From assembly GCA_948684385.1 (NCBI GenBank), contig CAPQCU010000021.1:1-28241 (forward strand): a stretch of 28,241 bases of DNA, read 5' to 3'. Below, in pieces: positions 1 through 7,219 of the stretch. A model generated the notes under the pieces. That model saw only the letters and a program-made list of their open reading frames with translations. It made no database searches and was not told the DNA's origin. The stretch's first letter is position 1. Every line of letters starts with the position of its first letter. The translations under genes and the position numbers were made by a program. Origin of the DNA: an uncultured bacterium (GTDB taxonomy: Bacteria > Cyanobacteriota > Vampirovibrionia > Gastranaerophilales > Gastranaerophilaceae).

Positions 1-54
1 ATCCCCTTCCTGTTCAAGGGCTGCGATGATGATATTATAGATTTTTCTGAGCAT
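1..54 (-). CDS. Possible N-terminus of a divergent gene (partial)
   Basis: Reading leftward from the ATG at 54-52, an open frame runs to the window edge and begins MLRKIYNIIIAALEQEGD, which looks like an ordinary amphipathic N-terminal helix. An in-frame TAA lies four codons upstream of the ATG, and a weak purine-rich GAGCTGGAA precedes it. The family cannot be identified from 18 codons. It competes with an open + frame over the same bases, so at most one is likely real. Confidence 0.3.
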   Translation of the reverse strand, partial: MLRKIYNIIIAALEQEGD

Positions 55-147
55 TTCCAGCTCTTACTTATATTGGGATTTTTTATAAATTTTCTTACCG
101 AAAAATTTTGTAAACATAAGATTGTCACTTCTGGAGGATTAATATAA
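1..147 (+). CDS. Possible C-terminus of an upstream gene (partial)
   Basis: Frame 1 of the + strand is open from the window edge to a TAA at 145-147, 48 codons ending in HKIVTSGGLI. The stop overlaps the first base of the next ATG as TAATG, and GGAGG at 133-137 would serve as the ribosome binding site for that next gene. Such an overlap is typical of an operon, so this may be the tail of another gene of the pilin operon. It lacks the I-S-W ending of the following genes, no domain is recognisable, and it is antisense to the alternative reading at 1-54. Confidence 0.25.
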   Translation: MPFLFKGCDDDIIDFSEHFQLLLILGFFINFLTEKFCKHKIVTSGGLI

Positions 148-1742
148 TGAAATGCAGAGGGTTCTCTTTAGCTGAAATTCTTATTACACTTGTAATTTTA
201 GGCTTTGTCGGGGCGCTCGGTGTGCCTATGATTGGACAGCAAAAATTGAAAAAACCTATGCAGGTTATAGCCAGACATGGTACAATGGAGTGTTTTTATG
301 ACACCAGCGGAGTCTTGCACCAGTATCGCGCTAATAATACAGAAAATAAGAATGGAATAGACGAAGCTCCTGCTGAGTCAGATGCTTGCTATTTTTCAGC
401 TCCGTCTGCAAATGCATTTGTTATTCAGGCTGTAGGTGCCGGAGGTGATGGTGCTGTAGGTAGTGGTGTGCCAGGTTATACCTCAAAGCCATTCCCGATT
501 AATATGTCTATTAGTACCGGCACTGATTACCATGCGCAAATCAGCGACAAGAAAGTACCGGATTGGGTAAAAAAACATTGGGATAAACAGTGGGCATCAG
601 AAGAAAATTGGATAAAATATAAACTTACATCTCCGGTTGGAAGTTCTGGTAAAGCTGAGTGCGTTTCAAGGCGTGATGAAACAAAGACTTTAAATGATTT
701 TAAATGCATTGATATATGTACAGTTCATGTATTAGAAAATTGTCCGAAAGAGTGTCGTATAGATGCTTGGAGTCCTGGCGGAGATTCTGGTATGGGCGGA
801 GAGTATAGTATTATAGCTACTCTGGGACTTGATGATAATGTTGAGATGACATTCAACGATGAAGAAAGTACTTTAACTATAGGTGGTAACACTATTACGC
901 TCCAAAGATCTGAAGACGGTAAAGATGGAAAAGTACCTGCTAACGCTTCAGGTGCTAATCCAAAAGTGCCTGAGGCAGATGGTAAAGGGTATGATAAATT
1001 TGATATAAAAGGTATTCAAAAATTTGTTTCATACTCTGGAGCTGGTTTAAAGATTAAAGATAAACGGGCATCAAGGGGACCACAACCAGGTGGTATAAGC
1101 TGCGATAAAATACAGGGTAAGCCTGCTATGCCGGGTAAGGTTGAGGCTGTAACAAAACAAATTCAGATTCGTGGAGCTACATTAGGTGTTTTGGCAACTT
1201 ACGGTGTTGCAGGTGGTGCAGGCGATGCTAAAATGAAAATTTTAGAAAAAACGCCTGAAAATACCAGATTTAAACTTGTTCCGGCAAAAGACACTTCTAA
1301 ATCATCACATGTATATATTTATACTAATGGTGAATGGAAGGAACTTATGAGAGTAAGTTCCGGCAGTACCGGTTATATGACAAATAATCAGCATTTAAAG
1401 ATAGAAGAAGGGGACTTGCCGTTTCCGCGTTCATTATACCCGCATGCTTTTGAAGGCCAAGAACCGGCATTAGTCATTTCAACAGGAGCTGGTTATAAAA
1501 GCAGAATTGCGCGGATGGCAAATAAACCCGGCTCATCAGGAGCAGGCGCATATCCTATAATTACAAACGTAACAGGCGATCCGGAACTTTGGATACAAAA
1601 TGTAAAGATTGGCGGTGACCCTCTAAAACCATTAGAGGGTGGTGCTGCCGGTGTAACTTGTTTAAATGGAAATTCTTCTGGCGGATATTGCGGTTCAACA
1701 AATACAAAAGGTAATCCGGGAGCAGTAGTAATATCATGGTAA
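147..1742 (+). CDS. Gly-rich prepilin-like protein, type IV pilin/pseudopilin leader
   Basis: The 531-residue product starts with a class III prepilin leader: a short basic MKCRG, predicted cleavage Gly5|Phe6, Glu at mature position 5, and a hydrophobic helix to about residue 26. Such proteins are cleaved by a PilD-type peptidase and assembled at the inner membrane into a pilus or pseudopilus. After the helix comes H-G-x3-C49 ... C81-x-F-x-A-P, then a long Gly-rich region with GAGGDG near residue 98, further cysteine pairs, and a C-terminus GAVVISW. The length is far above the usual 150-200 residues of a major pilin, suggesting a minor, tip or adhesin-like subunit. GGAGG at 133-137 precedes the ATG. 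The function of the large exported domain is unknown. Confidence 0.8.
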   Translation: MKCRGFSLAEILITLVILGFVGALGVPMIGQQKLKKPMQVIARHGTMECFYDTSGVLHQYRANNTENKNGIDEAPAESDACYFSAPSANAFVIQAVGAGGDGAVGSGVPGYTSKPFPINMSISTGTDYHAQISDKKVPDWVKKHWDKQWASEENWIKYKLTSPVGSSGKAECVSRRDETKTLNDFKCIDICTVHVLENCPKECRIDAWSPGGDSGMGGEYSIIATLGLDDNVEMTFNDEESTLTIGGNTITLQRSEDGKDGKVPANASGANPKVPEADGKGYDKFDIKGIQKFVSYSGAGLKIKDKRASRGPQPGGISCDKIQGKPAMPGKVEAVTKQIQIRGATLGVLATYGVAGGAGDAKMKILEKTPENTRFKLVPAKDTSKSSHVYIYTNGEWKELMRVSSGSTGYMTNNQHLKIEEGDLPFPRSLYPHAFEGQEPALVISTGAGYKSRIARMANKPGSSGAGAYPIITNVTGDPELWIQNVKIGGDPLKPLEGGAAGVTCLNGNSSGGYCGSTNTKGNPGAVVISW

Positions 1743-2227
1743 AAAACAAAATTAAAAAAGGGTTTTCTCTTGCAGAAGCTTTAGTTGTAATGGTAATTAT
1801 ATCCATCTTTTTTGCCGCAGCTGCTAAAGTTTTTACAACACGTCCAAAACCTAAAAAACAGCTTAATATTCACGGGTATTATGAATGTTTTAATAGTGGC
1901 GGTTTGCATCAAAGATATATTCGCGATGGAGTTGAAAGTCCAACAGTAGCTGTTGGAGTGTGTACTTTTGAACCACCGGTTGGAGTGTCCTTTTTTAATA
2001 TCAACTCATTCTCTCCAATACCGCATTCCAGTTTCGAGCCAAATGTGAATAATAATTTAACAATATCTGTTGGAAGTTCTATTAATATTTCAGCTGATGG
2101 TAAAAGTGCTTCACTTGGAAACGGTGCTTCAAGCGAAGAAGTGAGGATATTTTTAGGTACAATGTACCCTGAATCTGAATTATACAATGGCGGTGCAATT
2201 CGTTCAGGAGTAATCATTAGCTGGTAA
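1736..2227 (+). CDS. Small Gly-rich prepilin-like protein
   Basis: The 163-residue product has the leader MVKNKIKKG|FSLAEA and one hydrophobic helix, residues 10-31. The exported part repeats the module of the preceding gene: I-H-G-Y-Y-E-C51 ... LHQRY ... C76-T-F-E-P-P, ending in SGVIISW. It overlaps the upstream gene by 7 nt in an ATGGTAA arrangement, so the Trp-stop of one gene supplies the ATG of the next and coupled translation is likely. It is the shortest of three paralogues and close to the size of an ordinary pilin subunit, so it could be the core version of the fold. Function beyond a pilin-like filament subunit cannot be read. Confidence 0.78.
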   Translation: MVKNKIKKGFSLAEALVVMVIISIFFAAAAKVFTTRPKPKKQLNIHGYYECFNSGGLHQRYIRDGVESPTVAVGVCTFEPPVGVSFFNINSFSPIPHSSFEPNVNNNLTISVGSSINISADGKSASLGNGASSEEVRIFLGTMYPESELYNGGAIRSGVIISW

Positions 2228-2245
2228 TCATTACAAGAGGTTATT

Positions 2246-4393
2246 ATGAAAAATATATTTAAATCAGGCTTTACTTTAGTTGAATTGATGGTATTTTTTA
2301 TCTTCATATCGATTGTTTTGGCAGCATCAACGCCTATTATTACAAAAAGGGTAAAAAATATTCCGTTAAAAATTCATCACGGTAAATTTATATGTACACC
2401 GGGGCACTATGAATATTATAATTCAACACGTCTTGTTTCTTCAGGAGACGGTGCATGTGTATTTAAACCGCCAAAGAGAAATACCTTATATAAAATAGAA
2501 TTGATTGGTGCAGGAGCCGGAGGCTATGATTATGCTAAATATTGGGAAGATCCTCCTTCTGAGAAAACAGGAACTTACGAAATCAATGGCTATTCTACAG
2601 GCGATGGTTTTAGAGAACCAAATGAAGCTTATTTGTTGAAAATCTTTAATAACGCAGATTATAGAGTTGTTAAAACAGGTACTACAGCGGGTAAAGGTCA
2701 AGAATTTTCTGAGACATATACAAGTATTGGTAATCCGGAAGTAGCAAGTAAAGTACCTTGTTCAGATAAAGGTACACGTACTGTTTTGGCTTATGACGAT
2801 GACGGTGAGCCTATTATGGAAGGTGCTGTTGATAAAGATGGTAACCCTATAATGGAAGGTGTTGTTGATGATGATGGCAATCCGGTAATGGAAGAGAAAA
2901 AAGATAAAGACGGTAATGTCGTGAAAGATGAAGACGGCAATCCGGTAATGGTACAAAAGCAACAGCAGAAAAAAGTCCAAGCAACAAAAAAAGAAGATTA
3001 TTGGAAAATGTACAATAAGAAGACTGGCGGCAGCAGCTATCTTGGAGAAACAACTGAAGATCCAGGCTATGTTTCTTGTGCAGTAGTAGATAAGAATATT
3101 TCTAATGCTGTAAATGGTATTCTTGCACTAAGACCTTGTACGCCATTTGCATCCAACTTTGCCTGTTTGACCGTTGCTGGTAGAACCATAACAGCAGCGG
3201 CACATGCCGCTGCGGAATCTAATGAATGTTCATTACTTACTTTTAGTACTGATCATAAGGTTGAAGCCACATCTAGTAGCCAAGGTTTTGGTAAAGGTTT
3301 ATATGTTGATGGAAAAATAAACTGGATTGATTATACAGATGGAAAGAATAAAAAAATTGATGCTAAAGAAATAAAAAGTTATTTAGCTAAAATCTTTGGT
3401 ACATATTATCAAACCGGTTCGACTCAGGCTCCCGGAAGCTGTGAAGGATGGGGATATAATGCTTTAAATAATCATGACGGTAAATTTGGTACTACACATA
3501 ATTTGAATTTAAATAACAGTGGCGGTTGGAAAACCGGTAAATATGGTTATGATGTTATTCATTATGATGCAATTAGAGGCTGGGGCAATTTTTGTGCTAC
3601 TACTTCTAAACCTGCAACAGGTAGTGAAGGAGCACAGTTGTATTTTGATGGAGACAGTTATGTAACATATACAACATCTACTACTCCGGGTAAAGATGCT
3701 GTAGGAGTATCAGGTTCTTTCCCTTCACCTTGGCAGGCAAAATGGGGTGTTAAATCCGAGGTTAAGCCTTATGCATACTTTAAAACTGCTCTTAATTCAA
3801 GACACCATAGAGTAGGTCATGGCGGCGGTGCAGCTTCAAAAATAGCAGTGTATTATGCATCAAATCTTAGCAATGATTGTGTATTCAGTCCTGCAACTGG
3901 CGGCAGACCGATAAAAGATAGCGATTCTGACTCTGTAAAAACAGAACTTGAAAAGGGACTTTATACAACTCTTACTTGTAACGAAGGTACGATGCATTTC
4001 TCTGTACGCGGAGGAACTTATGACAAAGGTATAGAATCCGGTGATTATTCCGGTTTTGATTACTATAACGCAGATGGAACTTTTAGCAATCCGGGAAGTT
4101 TTAACACTAGTCATGCTGGTGGACAGTCTAGTTTCAATATAAATGATGTATTTACAAAATATGTTATCACCGGCACAAAAGATTGGGGTGCCGGAGGAAA
4201 TGGAAGTTCAATATCAGATAAATGTACACAACCTTATGGCTGGTTTGATACAGAACTTAAATATCATGGCAAAAGTGATACAAGAAATATTGATCATCAT
4301 GACATACCTCCGGTGAAATGTAACGCTGCTACGGACGTTAAGGTTACACCGGCTACGAGCGGTTCTAACGGAGCTATTATTATTACTTGGTAA
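2246..4393 (+). CDS. Large Gly-rich prepilin-like protein with DxDGN repeats
   Basis: The 715-residue product has the leader MKNIFKSG|FTLVEL and a hydrophobic helix to about residue 28. It then carries the shared module H-H-G-K-F-I-C50 ... C71-V-F-K-P-P followed by YKIELIGAGAGG, and ends in GSNGAIIITW. Residues about 184-235 hold five imperfect 10-12 residue repeats around D-x-D-G-N-P-(I/V)-M-E, followed by a Gln/Lys-rich stretch. The rest is rich in Gly, Ser, Thr, Tyr and Trp, with several cysteines, as in a secreted surface domain. AAGAGG precedes the ATG, 18 nt after the previous stop. The combination suggests a tip adhesin or structural subunit exported with the pilus; this is inferred. 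Confidence 0.75.
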   Translation: MKNIFKSGFTLVELMVFFIFISIVLAASTPIITKRVKNIPLKIHHGKFICTPGHYEYYNSTRLVSSGDGACVFKPPKRNTLYKIELIGAGAGGYDYAKYWEDPPSEKTGTYEINGYSTGDGFREPNEAYLLKIFNNADYRVVKTGTTAGKGQEFSETYTSIGNPEVASKVPCSDKGTRTVLAYDDDGEPIMEGAVDKDGNPIMEGVVDDDGNPVMEEKKDKDGNVVKDEDGNPVMVQKQQQKKVQATKKEDYWKMYNKKTGGSSYLGETTEDPGYVSCAVVDKNISNAVNGILALRPCTPFASNFACLTVAGRTITAAAHAAAESNECSLLTFSTDHKVEATSSSQGFGKGLYVDGKINWIDYTDGKNKKIDAKEIKSYLAKIFGTYYQTGSTQAPGSCEGWGYNALNNHDGKFGTTHNLNLNNSGGWKTGKYGYDVIHYDAIRGWGNFCATTSKPATGSEGAQLYFDGDSYVTYTTSTTPGKDAVGVSGSFPSPWQAKWGVKSEVKPYAYFKTALNSRHHRVGHGGGAASKIAVYYASNLSNDCVFSPATGGRPIKDSDSDSVKTELEKGLYTTLTCNEGTMHFSVRGGTYDKGIESGDYSGFDYYNADGTFSNPGSFNTSHAGGQSSFNINDVFTKYVITGTKDWGAGGNGSSISDKCTQPYGWFDTELKYHGKSDTRNIDHHDIPPVKCNAATDVKVTPATSGSNGAIIITW
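2795..2952 (+). repeat. In-gene tandem repeat encoding D-x-D-G-N-P-x-M-E units
   Basis: Five imperfect units, 30-36 nt each, encode variants such as DKDGNPIMEGVV and DEDGNPVM. The acidic D-x-D-G pattern resembles calcium-binding loops, but the flanking helix pattern of an EF-hand or dockerin is not evident. Units differ at synonymous sites, so the array is not a recent perfect duplication. Confidence 0.7.
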
Positions 4394-4426
4394 AAGAGCT
4401 GATAAATAAAACAGAAAGGTAAAAAA

Positions 4427-5080
4427 ATGAAAAAAGGATTCTCATTAGGTGAAATGATTGTTACAATTGGCATAGTCGGATTTTTGGCAGCTGTACTTTT
4501 GCCTGTTTTGAAAAGTATTTTGCCTAATCAGGAAATGCTAATGTTTAAAAAAGCTTATTATATTACAGAAAGGGCTATTGCAGAGCTTGTAAATGATGAA
4601 GATTTGTATCCTGAATCTTATGAGCCTGATGCAAAACAATATTTAGGTAATGTTTCCAGACAAATGAGTAAAGGAAAAGCTTATGAAGGCAGTACTAAAT
4701 TCTGTGAGTTATTTGCTGCAAAAATAAATCGTTCATCTGAAGTAAGCTGTACAAATAAAACTTTTACTGACGGTCAGAAACCGGAAGGGACTGTAGCTAC
4801 AACAGACGGAACAGTATGGATTTTACCTGTTTCCAGTTTTGACAGCGAAACAGAGCCTGAAGATATTTATATTGATGTTAACGGAAGTAAAGGTCCAAAC
4901 TGTGCTTATAATAAAACTTCATGCAAAAAGCCGGACAGATTTAATGTGAAAGTTTATCAGGACGGCAGAGTTGAAGTTGTTGGTATTATGGAACGTGAAT
5001 ATCTGAATAGAGTTAACATCGCACAAGATGCAGGCAATGAAACAGAAGAAGCTAAAAAGGAAGATGATGCTAAAAAATAA
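4427..5080 (+). CDS. Prepilin-like protein (type II secretion/type IV pilin family)
   Basis: The 217-residue product begins MKKG|FSLGEMIVTIGIVGFLAAVLLP, a textbook class III leader with Glu at mature position 5. The exported domain has alternating conserved patches: F-K-K-A-Y near the helix end, C-E-L-F-A-A-K, TTDGTVWI, IDVNGSKGPNC and PDRFNVKVYQDGRVEV. From memory this pattern recurs in Gastranaerophilales pilin paralogues. The C-terminus is a charged Glu/Lys tail. AGAAAGG precedes the ATG. It belongs to a different subfamily from the three Gly-rich genes before it and lacks their I-S-W ending. It may be a structural subunit, but major and minor roles cannot be told apart. Confidence 0.82.
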   Translation: MKKGFSLGEMIVTIGIVGFLAAVLLPVLKSILPNQEMLMFKKAYYITERAIAELVNDEDLYPESYEPDAKQYLGNVSRQMSKGKAYEGSTKFCELFAAKINRSSEVSCTNKTFTDGQKPEGTVATTDGTVWILPVSSFDSETEPEDIYIDVNGSKGPNCAYNKTSCKKPDRFNVKVYQDGRVEVVGIMEREYLNRVNIAQDAGNETEEAKKEDDAKK

Positions 5081-6068
5081 AAAATTCGGGTTTACGCTTG
5101 GTGAATTACTAGTTGTTCTTGGAATTATCGGTATCTTAACAGCTCTTGCTGTTACTACCGTAAAACCTGCGGAGAAAAAAGCAGTCAAATATCTTTACAT
5201 GAACGCTTATAATTCTTTGAGTAAAGCTTATTATAACGCTGTTCTTAAAGGATATAATCCGTTTACGGAAGAAGAGTTCGATGGAATTACTCCTGACCAT
5301 TCCGATGCATCTGATTCGGGAGCAGAAATTCTTTGCAGGGGTTTGACTTTCTGGATAAATACAGATACAAACAAAAAAACATCTGACAGAGATTACAGCG
5401 AATCTTGTTCTTCTACAAAGTTAACAAGCGAGCTGGCTGATGAGTTTTTGGATGAGAATGTTCAGTTCACGGCAACAAATGGCATGAAATTTTATATCAG
5501 CAAAATGCTGGGTGATGATAGCTACAAATTTTACTTAGTTTTTGTGGACACAAACGGTACAAGAAAACCTAACTCTGCAGAATATACTTTTAAACATGGT
5601 AAAACTGCTGAAGATTATGACGAAAGCAAAGAGGAAGAAAAAGAAAAGAAAGCCAGAGACCTTATTGAACCTGACATTTTTGCTTTTGCAATACTTGATA
5701 CCGGCAGAGTTTGTCCTATCGGTATTCCAGAGTATGATACAAATATATTAACAGCAAGATTCGGGTATTTTGATGATGAAGGTGAGCCTTTATACACGAA
5801 AAAATCACTAGCTTATTATCAGGCAAAAGGTGCTGCGTGGGGTTACTACAGTTCTCCTGGCATGTCACCTCTTGCTTATAACTCTGATGAAGTATTTTCT
5901 ATGAATGATTTTATCAGAAGTAAGATTGACCCAGAAAGCAAAATTGTTAAAGATTTTCCAAATCTTTCCGCGTTAACGCCGACGCTGGTATCTTCAGATC
6001 CTCCGCACAATTGTTCAAGTGAGGATCTGGAGTCCTGTTTCGTATTCCTTGATGAATACAGACAATAA
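5067..6068 (+). CDS. Prepilin-like protein
   Basis: I place the start at 5067 (MLKNKKFG|FTLGELLVVLGIIG), because the frame upstream of it only reads the tail of the preceding gene and AAGGA at 5057-5061 is best spaced for this ATG; 5064 is an alternative. The gene overlaps its neighbour by 14 nt, which suggests coupling. The 333-residue product has a class III leader, Glu5 of the mature form, one N-terminal helix, then an exported domain with the pilin patches MKFYISKM, FVDTNGTRKPNSAEYTF and IFAFAILDTGRVCPIG. It lacks the Gly-rich module. It is the last gene of the pilin operon, directly followed by a strong terminator. Confidence 0.8.
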   Translation: MLKNKKFGFTLGELLVVLGIIGILTALAVTTVKPAEKKAVKYLYMNAYNSLSKAYYNAVLKGYNPFTEEEFDGITPDHSDASDSGAEILCRGLTFWINTDTNKKTSDRDYSESCSSTKLTSELADEFLDENVQFTATNGMKFYISKMLGDDSYKFYLVFVDTNGTRKPNSAEYTFKHGKTAEDYDESKEEEKEKKARDLIEPDIFAFAILDTGRVCPIGIPEYDTNILTARFGYFDDEGEPLYTKKSLAYYQAKGAAWGYYSSPGMSPLAYNSDEVFSMNDFIRSKIDPESKIVKDFPNLSALTPTLVSSDPPHNCSSEDLESCFVFLDEYRQ

Positions 6069-6106
6069 AATTAAGCCGGTTTCTTTTTTAGAAGCCGGTT
6101 TAATTT
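6068..6106 (+). terminator. Bidirectional intrinsic terminator after the pilin operon
   Basis: A 16-bp stem (6068-6083 with 6091-6106, two G-T wobbles) around AAGCCGGTTTC / GAAGCCGGTTT has a 7-nt loop. It is followed by T-rich sequence on the + strand and by AAAATTG-type A/T flank in the other orientation. It begins inside the TAA of the last pilin gene and overlaps the last codons and stop of the convergent acyltransferase gene. Confidence 0.85.
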
Positions 6107-7141
6107 TTTCAGTCCGGCTCCTGTATAAGTAGTAACAATCATTGTTATTACAAAATACAGGTAAGTATTTTGTATCGGATTAAATATCCAGTAAATATCA
6201 TGAGAGCTTCGTTCACTTATTGGAATTCCGTTTAGCTTGAAAATTATGGCTGTGATTAAATACATTACAAATAAATGATTTGCCATAATATGATATGTGT
6301 TTTCTCCCATAAGTTTGATAAATTTTATATTTTTCAGGTAATTATATGTGATTTCTACAAAAAACAGAGAAAACCATATTCCTGTAATGCTTGTTAACAC
6401 AGGTACTATAAGCTGGTTATCAAATCTTGCCCAGACAAGAACATAACTTAGTCCCACTCCCTGAGAGGGCAGAAAATCTCTGTTAAAATGCCAGATTACG
6501 GCTTGAAGGCAAATTACAAATGCTAATATTTGGGGAGTAAAAATGTTTACTTTTCCGTTGATTTTTGTAGTATACAAATGCCCGAGATGAACGAAAAATA
6601 AAGAAAACATTGTTCGAATTACTACCAGAAAAACAGGTGTAAGCGGGAAGGTATTTGAGAGCGGAACGGATGCAAAACACATAAGCGTGTAAATTGGTGT
6701 TTTTAGCTTATCTTTTATATTTCTTTCAATAAATAAAAATGTCAGAAGAGTTATGAAAAGCTGAGGAACAAACCACATAGGGCAGGAGAGGTCAAATTGA
6801 TGCCCGTTTAGAAAAGGAGTAATGAAGAAATTTTTGAGCGAAATCTCCATTCCCCAGAATTTACCGGTAAGCTTTGCAATGATTATTGTTACAATTAAAT
6901 AAAACGCTGAGTATATAAAATAAAGCAGCAGCAGGCTTTTGGACCTGCGTTTTATGAATTCCTGAACGTTGTTTAGATATTTATCTTTAAAAAGCATTCC
7001 TGAAATAAAGAAAAACAGTGCTATTTGAAAAGAATACGGCGGAAACATGTCGAAAATTCTAAACTCAAGATGACCTGAAACAACCAGCGCTATTGCGATT
7101 GCTTTTAGTATGTTTATTTTCTCCGAAAACACTTTATCCAT
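6071..7141 (-). CDS. Membrane acyltransferase family 3 (OafA/NodX-like)
   Basis: The 356-residue, strongly hydrophobic protein has about ten predicted membrane segments. Its N-terminus, INILKAIAIALVVSGH, matches the acyltransferase-3 (PF01757) pattern (R/K)-x10-H, here Lys13 and His24, although Arg is usual at the first position. FISGMLFKDKY near residue 50 and a basic QEFIKRRSKSLL loop also fit the family. These enzymes move acetyl or other acyl groups onto surface sugars; the substrate here is unknown. The last codons (LLKKKPA) are written by the terminator stem shared with the pilin operon. A -10/-35 pair sits directly before the ATG, so the mRNA may be leaderless. Confidence 0.82.
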   Translation of the reverse strand: MDKVFSEKINILKAIAIALVVSGHLEFRIFDMFPPYSFQIALFFFISGMLFKDKYLNNVQEFIKRRSKSLLLLYFIYSAFYLIVTIIIAKLTGKFWGMEISLKNFFITPFLNGHQFDLSCPMWFVPQLFITLLTFLFIERNIKDKLKTPIYTLMCFASVPLSNTFPLTPVFLVVIRTMFSLFFVHLGHLYTTKINGKVNIFTPQILAFVICLQAVIWHFNRDFLPSQGVGLSYVLVWARFDNQLIVPVLTSITGIWFSLFFVEITYNYLKNIKFIKLMGENTYHIMANHLFVMYLITAIIFKLNGIPISERSSHDIYWIFNPIQNTYLYFVITMIVTTYTGAGLKKLNRLLKKKPA

Positions 7142-7148
7142 GTTTCCT

Positions 7149-7177
7149 ATTATACAAAAAACCTCTGGAAATGAAAA
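7149..7177 (-). promoter_or_regulatory. Promoter of the acyltransferase gene
   Basis: Reading leftward, TTTTCA (7177-7172), 17 bp, and a perfect TATAAT (7154-7149). The expected transcription start falls at about 7142-7141, that is on or next to the ATG at 7141. AGGA occurs only 4 nt before the ATG and would itself be at the transcript edge. Confidence 0.6.
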
Positions 7178-7194
7178 TTTTAGTATGGTATTAT
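7166..7194 (+). promoter_or_regulatory. Promoter of decarboxylase-gmk operon
   Basis: TGGAAA (7166-7171), 17 bp, TATTAT (7189-7194) with an extended TGG immediately before the -10. Predicted transcription starts near 7201, giving a leader of about 19 nt with AGAGGA 6-7 nt before the ATG at 7220. It overlaps the divergent acyltransferase promoter. Confidence 0.6.
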
Positions 7195-7219
7195 TGTCTC
7201 AATAAAAAGAGGACAGAGA

